Notes under the pieces: model-generated | Told to the model about the DNA's origin: nothing | Databases searched by the model: none | What the model saw: the letters and a program-made list of their open reading frames with translations, nothing else | Origin: Bacteroidia bacterium | GTDB taxonomy: Bacteria > Bacteroidota > Bacteroidia > B-17B0 > Aurantibacillaceae | Direction of reading: 5' to 3' | Length of the DNA stretch: 64,000 bases | Assembly: GCA_025455485.1 (NCBI GenBank) | Contig: JALOMJ010000002.1 | Coordinates: 1-64,000, forward strand | Translations under genes and position numbers: made by a program | In this document: piece by piece, positions 1 to 7,667 of the stretch | Layout of the letters: each line of letters begins with the position of its first letter | Numbering within the stretch: the first letter of the stretch is position 1

Positions 1-1
1 T

Positions 2-325
2 GTTAACTTTCAAAATAAGTTTTACCGTATTCCGGTATTTGGTGCCATTTCATTTTTAGTTGCCATGGTTGAGGTAAGGCAAACCGGCTTTTATGACCCT
101 CGTTTTGGAACCTATACCGGCGGCATGACCACCACCGAACAGAGAGAATTTGTAATGAATTTTTATGACGGCAAACTCAATCAACTGAAACAATCGGAGG
201 TGGAGCTGTTATTACAACGCGACAGGGCCCTTTACGATGAATATTCAAAATTGAGTAACCGAAAGCAAAAAGAACAACTCTACCGTTATATACGCAGGTT
301 CAACGTTTTAAATGCAAAAGAATAA
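2..325 (+). CDS. C-terminal part of an unrecognised protein (5' truncated by window edge)
   Basis: The reading frame is open from base 2 to the TAA at 323-325, so the ORF-track start (base 65) is only an internal Met and the true start lies outside the window. The visible 107 residues begin with a short hydrophobic stretch (FGAISFLVAMVEV) and continue into a charged, probably helical tail rich in Lys, Glu, Gln and Arg. I recognise no family motif. The following 270 bp non-coding stretch separates it from phaE, so it probably belongs to an upstream unit. Confidence 0.6.
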   Translation, partial: VNFQNKFYRIPVFGAISFLVAMVEVRQTGFYDPRFGTYTGGMTTTEQREFVMNFYDGKLNQLKQSEVELLLQRDRALYDEYSKLSNRKQKEQLYRYIRRFNVLNAKE

Positions 326-598
326 AGTCAAAAGAACTAAGTCAAAAGTCAAATTTAGGTTTGGACATTAAAAAGCAGGCTAAATGATTTGTCTGCTAGG
401 AACACCCGAATTTGGCAAGATTTGGCAGTAGTTCCAGCATTTATCGATGCTTTAACAATAATTTAACAGTAAAAATTTGCACTTATGGCCTTTAAATGCC
501 GATATTTGCGGCAGTAAATCTGGTGTTAGTGTAAATTATTGAAAATCAAAAAGATACAATTAACGCGCTGATTAACAAATATTTAACATTAAGATAAA
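326..598. other. Non-coding stretch upstream of phaE
   Basis: About 270 bases without a convincing ORF. It starts with short direct repeats of AAGTCAAAAG (near 325-349) and ends in an AT-rich leader just before the phaE start. It presumably holds the phaE promoter, but I do not see a clean TAnnTTTG box or a regulator palindrome. Confidence 0.5.
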
Positions 599-1963
599 AT
601 GAAAACAACAAACCCTGTGATCGACACTTTGGTAGAAAACCAAACTCAATTCATGAACAATTGGATGGACTCTGCTAAGAAAATGCAGGCAGCCTTTACC
701 AATGGAAACATTACCAGTGAAGGTCAAAGCCTTTACAAGGAGTATTTTGACAAACAAATGGAGTTATTCAAAAATTTCCAAAAGCAATCAACCGGCATGT
801 TTGATGCTCAGGAAAATAACCCACAAGAGTTTTTCAAAAATTGGTTCAACCAGCAATCAAAATACGCCAAACAAATGGCTGATTTTAACCAAAGCATCAA
901 TAACAGCTTCCAGAATTTCGGAAAGCCGGCTCAGGATTACATGGCCAATTTTAATCAGGCGAACACGGCGTTTACAAACATTTACAATGCCTGGATGAAC
1001 ACACTTAATTCTACCTACGATACCATGAGTCGCCAAATGAACAGCACTTTCAATAAAGATGTGTTCAGCAATTTTATGCAAGGTAATCAGGTGTACAACA
1101 AAATGATTGAGATTTTCCAGCCCATGATGGATGCCATGCAAAAAGGCCAATTCAACATGGATTCATTCAAAAATTTCTATACGGCAGATCAAATCACCAA
1201 CCTTACCAAACACATGTTTGGCGGCATGATGATGAACGAATCATCAATTAAGGAAGTGTATGACAACAGCATAAAACAATTGCATACATTTTTCGCCAGC
1301 CAAAACAATCTGAGCAAAGAATATTACACGCAAATGCAAAACATCAGCAATAATTTCCCTAGTCTTTTCGGAAACAGTGCGGTGACAAATCTTCGTGATC
1401 TTTACGGCCACATGAGCAATGTGTTTGGAAAAACATTCGAACCTTTGATGAAAGTGGTTAATCCGGGTAAAGAAAAAGAAAACATTGAAGAAGTGATTGC
1501 ATTGATGGACCGTATTGCAGAATACACCATTAAGCAAGCTGAAATGCACTCTTTCTTGAGCAACACCACCAAAACCAGTCTTGAAAAAGTAGCTGAGCAA
1601 TTTGCTGCTAAATATGGTAAAATGACCAGCATGACTGAGTTGCCAAGTACACAAGAAATGTTCAGCGAGTGGGTAAAAATTAACGAGCAATTGTTTACTG
1701 AGCTTTTTGCCAGCGAAGAATTCAGCAAAGTAAAGGCCGAAGCAATCAATTTGAGCCTTGACGTTAAAAAGCAATTTGAAAAACAATTCGAAAACAACTT
1801 CGGTCATTTTCCTGTAGTTTTCAAAAGTGAAGTAGAAGAACTCCACAAAACCATCTATGACCTTAAAAAACAAGTAAAAGAACTTTCGTCAAAATTAAAC
1901 GGACAAGCAGTTTCTTCACTTGAACTTACTGAAGAAGGCGTTTCTAAAAGCCGCAAAAAGTAA
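599..1963 (+). CDS. phaE: Class III polyhydroxyalkanoate synthase subunit PhaE-like
   Basis: Likely the non-catalytic PhaE partner of the PhaC synthase encoded 2 kb downstream; together these polymerise hydroxyacyl-CoA at the surface of PHA granules. The 454-residue protein has no signal peptide. It is very rich in Asn, Gln, Phe and Met in the first 250 residues (phasin-like character) and ends in a heptad-like helical segment (about 405-435, with KTIYDLKKQVKELSSKL), as PhaE proteins do. It is longer than the roughly 360 residues usual for PhaE. A strong hairpin terminator follows, so it is probably transcribed alone rather than with phaC. The assignment rests on composition, the C-terminal helix and the phaC neighbour, not on a conserved catalytic motif; a large phasin is the alternative. 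Confidence 0.72.
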   Translation: MKTTNPVIDTLVENQTQFMNNWMDSAKKMQAAFTNGNITSEGQSLYKEYFDKQMELFKNFQKQSTGMFDAQENNPQEFFKNWFNQQSKYAKQMADFNQSINNSFQNFGKPAQDYMANFNQANTAFTNIYNAWMNTLNSTYDTMSRQMNSTFNKDVFSNFMQGNQVYNKMIEIFQPMMDAMQKGQFNMDSFKNFYTADQITNLTKHMFGGMMMNESSIKEVYDNSIKQLHTFFASQNNLSKEYYTQMQNISNNFPSLFGNSAVTNLRDLYGHMSNVFGKTFEPLMKVVNPGKEKENIEEVIALMDRIAEYTIKQAEMHSFLSNTTKTSLEKVAEQFAAKYGKMTSMTELPSTQEMFSEWVKINEQLFTELFASEEFSKVKAEAINLSLDVKKQFEKQFENNFGHFPVVFKSEVEELHKTIYDLKKQVKELSSKLNGQAVSSLELTEEGVSKSRKK

Positions 1964-1983
1964 TTTTTAGTTAGCATTAAATG

Positions 1984-2014
1984 AGGCCGTATGTGAAAGC
2001 ATACGGCCTTTTTT
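1984..2014 (+). terminator. Rho-independent terminator after phaE
   Basis: Perfect 10-bp stem AGGCCGTATG / CATACGGCCT with a six-base loop followed by a T-run, 20 bases after the phaE stop. Confidence 0.9.
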
Positions 2015-2074
2015 ATTTAATTTGTTTCCGAAAGCAGCAAATGCCTTATCTGCTAAAAGCGTTTGAACAACACA

Positions 2075-3874
2075 ATGACATATCGCACACTGTTCATTGG
2101 ATTTTTATGCTCCATACTTGTTGTGTTTTTTTCTACCCGTTCGCTCAATTCCCCATGGCACCGCTTTATAGGAGGCGATGGTTTTGGCTATTATGCTTAC
2201 CTGCCTGCAAAATACATTTACCACGATGAGCAGTATGAATTCAAATGGTTTAATGAGGTATATGCGCTGGAATACCCTAATTTAATCAGTGAAAATGCAA
2301 GCAATCATTTTCTGGTTGATTACAAAGACAAAAAAGTCAATAAGTATTACCCCGGATTATCGCTGGTGTGGTTGCCGTTTTTTGCCTTGGCGCATGTCTT
2401 TGCTCTGGTCTTTCAGTTCCCAACCAATGGATTTTCATTACCCTATCAATGGGCCATTGGCTTTGCATCTTTGTTTTATCTTTTTCTCGGACTTCTCTAT
2501 CTGAGGAAATTACTCCTCCGCTTCTCCGGGAAAGCCTGGGTGGCCGTATTAGTTCCAGTGTTGTTATTTTATGGTACGCATCTTTTTGACTATGCTATCA
2601 ACTTGAATTCTCTGTCTCATGTATATTCGTTCAGCATCATCACGCTTTTTTCTTATTACACCTTCAGGTTTTTTAATGAGGAGGAAAACCAACTTTTGCA
2701 CCTGTGTTTGCTTATTTTTCTTTTCGTCGTATTGGTGTCCATTCGTCCGATGAATAGTCTTGTCCTTGGCCTTATACCTGCTTTGTCTCTCAGGAAGTGG
2801 ACACCTCAAGCTATTGTTTTAGTTAAACCGGGCATTGCTCCGTATGCAATCATGGCGCTAACACTATTTGTGGTGTTTAGACAGTGCTTTATTTTAAAAA
2901 CTGCTACAGGTGATTTTTTACCCAACACCTATCAAGCAGAGCCTTTCCATTTTTTCAATCCTGAACTGTTAAAGGCAACATTTGGTTTTCAGTATGGCGT
3001 TTTTTTGTATGCACCATTACTTTTATTTTCACTGGGTGGGGCTTATTTTTTTCCTGACAAACTTAAACGTTGGATTCTGCCTTTGCTCTTTCTTTTTGTT
3101 CTTTACGTTTATGCTTCCTGGTGGTTTTGGCCAATTTGCACACGTGCCAGCATAGATTTTTATGTTATACCTGCTATTTTACTCGCCACACTTTTTAACC
3201 GGCTGCAAGGTAAACCTGCAAAAATCATATTTACCTTATTTTCTGTAGCGCTGTGTTTTTATTATCAGTTAAAACTCCTACAATTTAACAGGGGTATTTT
3301 AGATAAAAATTACACGTATGCGAAATTGTATTTCGATAATTTTTTCAAAGTTAATGCCATTCAGCAATTTGTTGTGCCGCCTTATACTATATTGAACAGC
3401 GTTTCAATGACGAACGGTTTTGAAGACAGTGGTTATACGGGTTCAAGGTCGGATTCTATTGTCTTGAGCGGAAAGCACTCAGTATGCCTTGATGTAAACA
3501 CAGAATACGGTGCCGAGTTGAGTACAATAGTTCCTGACTTGTTTTTCGATCAGGGTATTGCAAAAATTCGTTATACGGTGCATGTGATGGCTTTGCAGGA
3601 GCTTCGGGAATTTCAGGTATACATGAACTTCATTGACAATGAAGGAAAGCAAACGTTATCTATACCATTCTACGTAAAAAGAGACGTGTTAAATCAAGAG
3701 ACGTGGTTAAAAATGGAATTTGGTCATGAATTTAATCAAATGGAATTAGCCCAACTAAAAGACAATTCGGTACAAGTGTTTATATGGAACAGCGGCAAAA
3801 AAAGCCGGCTTTATGTCGACGATGTGAAGCTGGAGTTTTTTCTTTGCGACCGGAGTGCAGAAATAGTTCCCTAA
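2075..3874 (+). CDS. Polytopic membrane protein, glycosyltransferase-like
   Basis: The N-terminal two thirds (residues about 1-370) contain roughly ten hydrophobic segments. The first long loop carries GGDGFGYYAYLPAKYIY, a pattern typical of Bacteroidota membrane proteins resembling PMT/GT-C glycosyltransferases, where an acidic residue in the first loop is catalytic. The last 200 residues are soluble and beta-rich, possibly a carbohydrate-binding or jelly-roll domain. I chose ATG 2075 over the track's TTG 2063 because it directly precedes the hydrophobic N-terminus. It sits between phaE and phaC but has its own leader after a terminator, so a link with PHA is not implied. The exact substrate is unknown, and the GT-C call is an inference from topology and one motif. 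Confidence 0.6.
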   Translation: MTYRTLFIGFLCSILVVFFSTRSLNSPWHRFIGGDGFGYYAYLPAKYIYHDEQYEFKWFNEVYALEYPNLISENASNHFLVDYKDKKVNKYYPGLSLVWLPFFALAHVFALVFQFPTNGFSLPYQWAIGFASLFYLFLGLLYLRKLLLRFSGKAWVAVLVPVLLFYGTHLFDYAINLNSLSHVYSFSIITLFSYYTFRFFNEEENQLLHLCLLIFLFVVLVSIRPMNSLVLGLIPALSLRKWTPQAIVLVKPGIAPYAIMALTLFVVFRQCFILKTATGDFLPNTYQAEPFHFFNPELLKATFGFQYGVFLYAPLLLFSLGGAYFFPDKLKRWILPLLFLFVLYVYASWWFWPICTRASIDFYVIPAILLATLFNRLQGKPAKIIFTLFSVALCFYYQLKLLQFNRGILDKNYTYAKLYFDNFFKVNAIQQFVVPPYTILNSVSMTNGFEDSGYTGSRSDSIVLSGKHSVCLDVNTEYGAELSTIVPDLFFDQGIAKIRYTVHVMALQELREFQVYMNFIDNEGKQTLSIPFYVKRDVLNQETWLKMEFGHEFNQMELAQLKDNSVQVFIWNSGKKSRLYVDDVKLEFFLCDRSAEIVP

Positions 3875-3915
3875 GCCGTAAACACGCGAATTAATTGTAT
3901 TTTTGTTCAAAATAA

Positions 3916-4968
3916 ATGACTATGGAAAAACTGGTGCAAGAATTTCATAACATGAGTAACAAGCTTTTGAAAGGCTTTGATACCTTAAGCAAAATTCAGG
4001 ATGTTGATATTGCGACAAGTCCGAAAACAGCAGTGTATAAAGAAGACAAACTAACCTTATACCGTTACGACAGAGAAACCGAAGCCACCTACAAAACCCC
4101 GGTTTTAATTGTTTACGCATTGGTAAATACCTATAAAATGCTTGACTTGCAGCCCGATCGGTCTTATATTAAAAATTTATTGGCGGCCGGTTTAGATGTT
4201 TATTTGATTGATTGGGGTTTTCCGGGCAAAGGCGACAGGTATTTAAGTTTGGACGATTACATTAACGGATACATCAATAATTGTGTGGATGTCATCCGTA
4301 AAAAACACCGCGTGGAAAGCATTAACATAATGAGCATTTGTCAAGGTGGCACCATGAGTGTGATTTATGCTTCTTTGTTTCCTAACAAGGTTAAAAATCT
4401 TGTAACCCATGTCACTCCTATTGATTTTAAAGGCAATGATGGTTTGTTGTTCCGTTGGAGCAAGGACATGGATTTTGATAAATTGGTGGATGCCAACCAT
4501 GGCTTGGTGCCAGGTGATTTCCTGAACCAGGGTTTTGACATGTTAAAACCCATGATGAAAGTTCAAAAGCAGCAGGCGCTCACCAACTCCCTTGATGATA
4601 AAGACAAACTGCTTAATTTTCTAAGGATGGAAAAATGGATTTCTGAGAGTCCTGATCAGGCGGGTGAATGTTTTCGGCAATTTATGACCGATTTGTATCA
4701 AAAAAATAAATTGGTAACAGGTGAATTGGAAGTAGGAGGTAAAAAAGTGAATTTAAAAAACCTCACGTCGCCACTGTTAAACATTTATGCCACAGAAGAT
4801 CACCTTGTTCCACCTTCGTCAACAATTCCTTTAAACGAACTTGTGGGAAGCACGGACAAAGAATTGTATAGTTTTAAAGGCGGTCACATCGGTGTATTTG
4901 TTGGTGGAAAATCGCAAAAGGAATTGGCCCCTGCTGTAACGGCCTGGCTGAAACAAAGAGACAATTAG
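3916..4968 (+). CDS. phaC: Polyhydroxyalkanoate synthase catalytic subunit PhaC (class III-like)
   Basis: Alpha/beta-hydrolase fold synthase of 350 residues, the usual size for class III PhaC. The nucleophile is Cys142 in MSICQGG; class III enzymes usually have Gly where this protein has Ser140. The Asp of the triad is probably Asp295 (YATEDHLVP) and the His is His324 (KGGHIGVFVG). The segment YLIDWGFPGKGDR is strongly PhaC-like. The start could be Met1 or Met3; both lie in AAATAAATGACTATGG. It needs a PhaE partner, which is encoded at 599. Followed closely by its own terminator. Its presence suggests carbon and reductant storage, which would fit an organism exposed to fluctuating oxygen. Confidence 0.92.
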   Translation: MTMEKLVQEFHNMSNKLLKGFDTLSKIQDVDIATSPKTAVYKEDKLTLYRYDRETEATYKTPVLIVYALVNTYKMLDLQPDRSYIKNLLAAGLDVYLIDWGFPGKGDRYLSLDDYINGYINNCVDVIRKKHRVESINIMSICQGGTMSVIYASLFPNKVKNLVTHVTPIDFKGNDGLLFRWSKDMDFDKLVDANHGLVPGDFLNQGFDMLKPMMKVQKQQALTNSLDDKDKLLNFLRMEKWISESPDQAGECFRQFMTDLYQKNKLVTGELEVGGKKVNLKNLTSPLLNIYATEDHLVPPSSTIPLNELVGSTDKELYSFKGGHIGVFVGGKSQKELAPAVTAWLKQRDN

Positions 4969-4986
4969 GGGATACCCGTTTGAATG

Positions 4987-5015
4987 AAAGGTCTGTTTTA
5001 AACAGGCCTTTTTTT
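4987..5015 (+). terminator. Rho-independent terminator after phaC
   Basis: Nine-bp stem AAAGGTCTG / CAGGCCTTT (one G-U pair), seven-base loop, then a T-run, starting 18 bases after the phaC stop. Confidence 0.88.
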
Positions 5016-5103
5016 GTAATTGAACCTGCTGTGGAAAGAAAGGGTAACCAAAATATAAAGATTTATTTAATTTCACACCGTTATTCAAATTAAAACAAAA
5101 GGT

Positions 5104-6039
5104 ATGAACGCAGAAGCTAATCAAAAAACCGAATTACAGGTCTTGTTTCATTTTTTGAAACGTTACCGAATGCCGTTGTTTTTTGTATCCTTCACTTGTG
5201 CTGTGCTTTCCGCAGCAATAAGTTTTATGATACCTAAAGAGTACGTTTCAACAGCTGTGGTTTTCCCTCCCGCCAGCCTCTCTCTTGATCTAAGCACTGA
5301 AAACCCGAATTTTGGATACGATATCGAGGCTGACCGTTTGTTGCAGATTTTACAATCAAAACAAATCAGAGATTCTGTGATAAAGCGGTATAACCTTGTA
5401 GAGTATTATGAAATTGATAAAAGTGAAAGGGATTGGCTTTCTAAAACCGACAAAGCCTATAGAAAGGACCTTGAGTTCAAACGCAGCACATTTATGTCCA
5501 TAATCATAAATTGCCAAACCAAAGACCCCGAACTTTCTGCCGGCATAGTCAATTACATTCTTGAAATGGCCGACATTGTGAGGGAAAAGATTTATAAGCA
5601 AAATGTAAAGCTGGCTTATGCAAAGGTACTCGACGAATACACGAGTGAAAAAGCCATTACCGATTCACTTTACTTAATTTTAAAAAGAAGATTTTCTGAG
5701 GTTGGAGTTTCAGATTTACTGCTGTTGGCGCCCAATGCCCAATTAAATTTTAATTTGCAGCAAATCAGCAATAAAAATTCAGCTAACACCGATCTGAGTT
5801 TGCTTGGTGCTGAAATTTTGAAATACCGCTTTCATCTTGAAAGACAAAATGAATTTGAAAAGAATTCAAAACACATTGCTAAAATGCTGGAGTATCCCAT
5901 TTCGCGCATCCACGTGCTCGATTCAGCCGAACCAAATTACCGAAAAGCATACCCTATGGTAACTGTAAATGTTATTGTGTCATTTGTTCTGGGCTTTCTT
6001 TTTACCAGCATCTATTTCATTATAAAACCAAAAACCTGA
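5104..6039 (+). CDS. Wzz-like polysaccharide chain-length/co-polymerase protein
   Basis: Inner-membrane protein of 311 residues with the classical layout of the Wzz/PCP family: a short cytoplasmic N-terminus, a first transmembrane helix (about 20-40), a large periplasmic helical domain including EADRLLQILQSKQIRDSVIKRY, and a second transmembrane helix near the C-terminus (about 285-305). The usual proline-rich stretch before the second helix is reduced to DSAEPNYRKAYP. No tyrosine-kinase domain is attached. The next gene, an O-antigen ligase/polymerase-like protein, starts at the base right after its stop codon, so the two are surely co-transcribed and act in surface-polysaccharide assembly. 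Confidence 0.82.
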   Translation: MNAEANQKTELQVLFHFLKRYRMPLFFVSFTCAVLSAAISFMIPKEYVSTAVVFPPASLSLDLSTENPNFGYDIEADRLLQILQSKQIRDSVIKRYNLVEYYEIDKSERDWLSKTDKAYRKDLEFKRSTFMSIIINCQTKDPELSAGIVNYILEMADIVREKIYKQNVKLAYAKVLDEYTSEKAITDSLYLILKRRFSEVGVSDLLLLAPNAQLNFNLQQISNKNSANTDLSLLGAEILKYRFHLERQNEFEKNSKHIAKMLEYPISRIHVLDSAEPNYRKAYPMVTVNVIVSFVLGFLFTSIYFIIKPKT

Positions 6040-7527
6040 GTGCTGCCAGAGGCGAATACCGGCATAAAAAAATCAGATCTTTGGGTAGGTGTAAGTATCA
6101 TCCTGCTGCTGATATGGTATAATATCAATCTGATGCATAGGTATTCAGAGTACAATCAAATTCTTTTGTTTTTTGTTTTTCTGATTTTTCTCTCCTACTT
6201 GTTACTAAATAAAAGAGAGCAGTTGTATTATTTGTTGGTGTTTACCATCCCCTTAAGTGTAACATTTCCGATTAATGAAAGCAGTACCTTAAACGGACCA
6301 TCAGAGCTAATTTGTGCATTACTTGGTTTGTACTTTCTGCTTGCTTACCTGAATGGAAAAGCTTTAAGAAAAGATTTGCTGAAACATCCGATAAGTATTT
6401 TGTTGTTGTTGGATTTGCTTTGGATGCTGATAACCAGCTTTTCGAGTCAAATGCCGGAAGTTTCTGTTAAACGCTGGATCATTCGCTCAGTTTACCTGTG
6501 CGTGTATTATTTTATGTTTGCTGAATTTTTTCTTCAGAACAAAACCAAAATTCCAAAGGTGTTTGTTTATTATTGTTTAGGATTAATTCTACCTATAGTT
6601 TATTATTTGTATCAACACCAAAAAATTGGGTTTGCTATACAGGGTTCTACTGCTTTCAGTAGGCCGTTTTACAATGATCATACTGTGTATGGCGCCGCCT
6701 TGGTGTTTTTTTTACCCTTTCTGTATTATTATACCTACAGATCAATTCAGAATTTTAATTACAGACTGTTTTATATACTGCTGGCGGCATTAATTTTAGT
6801 GGCTTCTTTCTTTTCTTATTCCAGGGCGGCCTGGCTTAGTTTATTGTGTGCTTTTGGTGTTTACCTGATATTTAAATGGAAAATAAAATCAAGAACTATT
6901 CTCACAGGAATTCTGGCAGTTGCCATGGTTGGTGTTTTTTTCAGTGGCAGTGTAATAGATTATTTTAGCAGAAGTAAGGTAAAAAGTCATGGTGGTGATG
7001 TGAGTCAGCATTTTAAATCGGTAACAAACATTAGTACCGATGCTTCTAATGTTGAACGGATTAACCGATGGAAATGTGCCTGGAGAATGTTTAAGGATAA
7101 ACCTATGGCGGGCTTTGGGCCTGGAACCTATCAATTCTTTTACGGGCAGTTTCAGGTGAGCAGCGATTTGAATTATCACAGTACCTACGCCGGAAATAAA
7201 GGGCATGCGCATTCAGAATACCTCAATTACCTCAGCGAAACGGGTTTACCCGGTTTGCTTATTTTTATAATGATTATGGTTTTTGTTGGAAAAACTGCAG
7301 CCAATTTGATCAGAAAAAGTTATGCTGATAAAAGTACCAGTCACCTTGTAATGGTGCTTTACATGGGACTTATCACATTTTACATTCATTCTTTTTTTAA
7401 TGGATTTATTGAAAGTGATAAAATGGCTATGCCGGTTTTTGCCTCTATTGCTGCCATTGTTGCCATTGATCTCAACAGTAGGGCAAGTGCCCAGGAAATC
7501 CAAGGCAGAAGTATGTTGAAGTATTGA
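6040..7527 (+). CDS. O-antigen ligase / Wzy-like polysaccharide polymerase
   Basis: Polytopic membrane protein of 495 residues with about eleven hydrophobic segments. It carries the Wzy_C/WaaL signature: a large periplasmic loop in its second half with RINRW, GFGPGTY and GHAHSEYLNYLSETGLPG, which in the family holds the catalytic Arg and His. The start is GTG at 6040, immediately after the TGA of the wzz-like gene, with no gap, suggesting reinitiation coupling. Ligase and polymerase cannot be told apart from sequence alone; the partner Wzz is consistent with either. Confidence 0.82.
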   Translation: MLPEANTGIKKSDLWVGVSIILLLIWYNINLMHRYSEYNQILLFFVFLIFLSYLLLNKREQLYYLLVFTIPLSVTFPINESSTLNGPSELICALLGLYFLLAYLNGKALRKDLLKHPISILLLLDLLWMLITSFSSQMPEVSVKRWIIRSVYLCVYYFMFAEFFLQNKTKIPKVFVYYCLGLILPIVYYLYQHQKIGFAIQGSTAFSRPFYNDHTVYGAALVFFLPFLYYYTYRSIQNFNYRLFYILLAALILVASFFSYSRAAWLSLLCAFGVYLIFKWKIKSRTILTGILAVAMVGVFFSGSVIDYFSRSKVKSHGGDVSQHFKSVTNISTDASNVERINRWKCAWRMFKDKPMAGFGPGTYQFFYGQFQVSSDLNYHSTYAGNKGHAHSEYLNYLSETGLPGLLIFIMIMVFVGKTAANLIRKSYADKSTSHLVMVLYMGLITFYIHSFFNGFIESDKMAMPVFASIAAIVAIDLNSRASAQEIQGRSMLKY

Positions 7528-7534
7528 TTAATTC

Positions 7535-7548
7535 ATGACATATATCAT
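7535..7548. promoter_or_regulatory. Crp/Fnr-type palindrome upstream of ccoI
   Basis: ATGACatatATCAT, a TGA-N6-TCA palindrome with symmetric flanking A/T. It lies 120 bases upstream of the ccoI start and about 90 bases upstream of the predicted transcription start. Confidence 0.7.
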
Positions 7549-7596
7549 CCCTGATTTTTGTTTTTTGTAATGGTGATTGCTGAACTGCAAATTACA

Positions 7597-7627
7597 TTTG
7601 TAGTTTAGTTGCATACTTCTAACTTTG
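7597..7627 (+). promoter_or_regulatory. Bacteroidota-type promoter of ccoI
   Basis: TTTG (7597-7600), 19-base spacer, TAACTTTG (7620-7627). This exactly matches the known Bacteroidota consensus TTTG-N19-TAnnTTTG. The ccoI start codon is 40 bases downstream. Confidence 0.75.
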
Positions 7628-7667
7628 TTATGCAGGACTAATTTGATTTACCTGAATCGTCATCTTC

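Noticed and set aside
325-350. AAGTCAAAAG direct repeats as a CRISPR or regulatory repeat array
   Set aside because: Only two to three short, irregularly spaced copies; no spacers or palindromic character.
1244-1873. 209-residue minus-strand ORF inside phaE
   Set aside because: It is a shadow of the phaE reading frame, Phe-rich because of the antisense of Lys/Glu codons, with no family motif.
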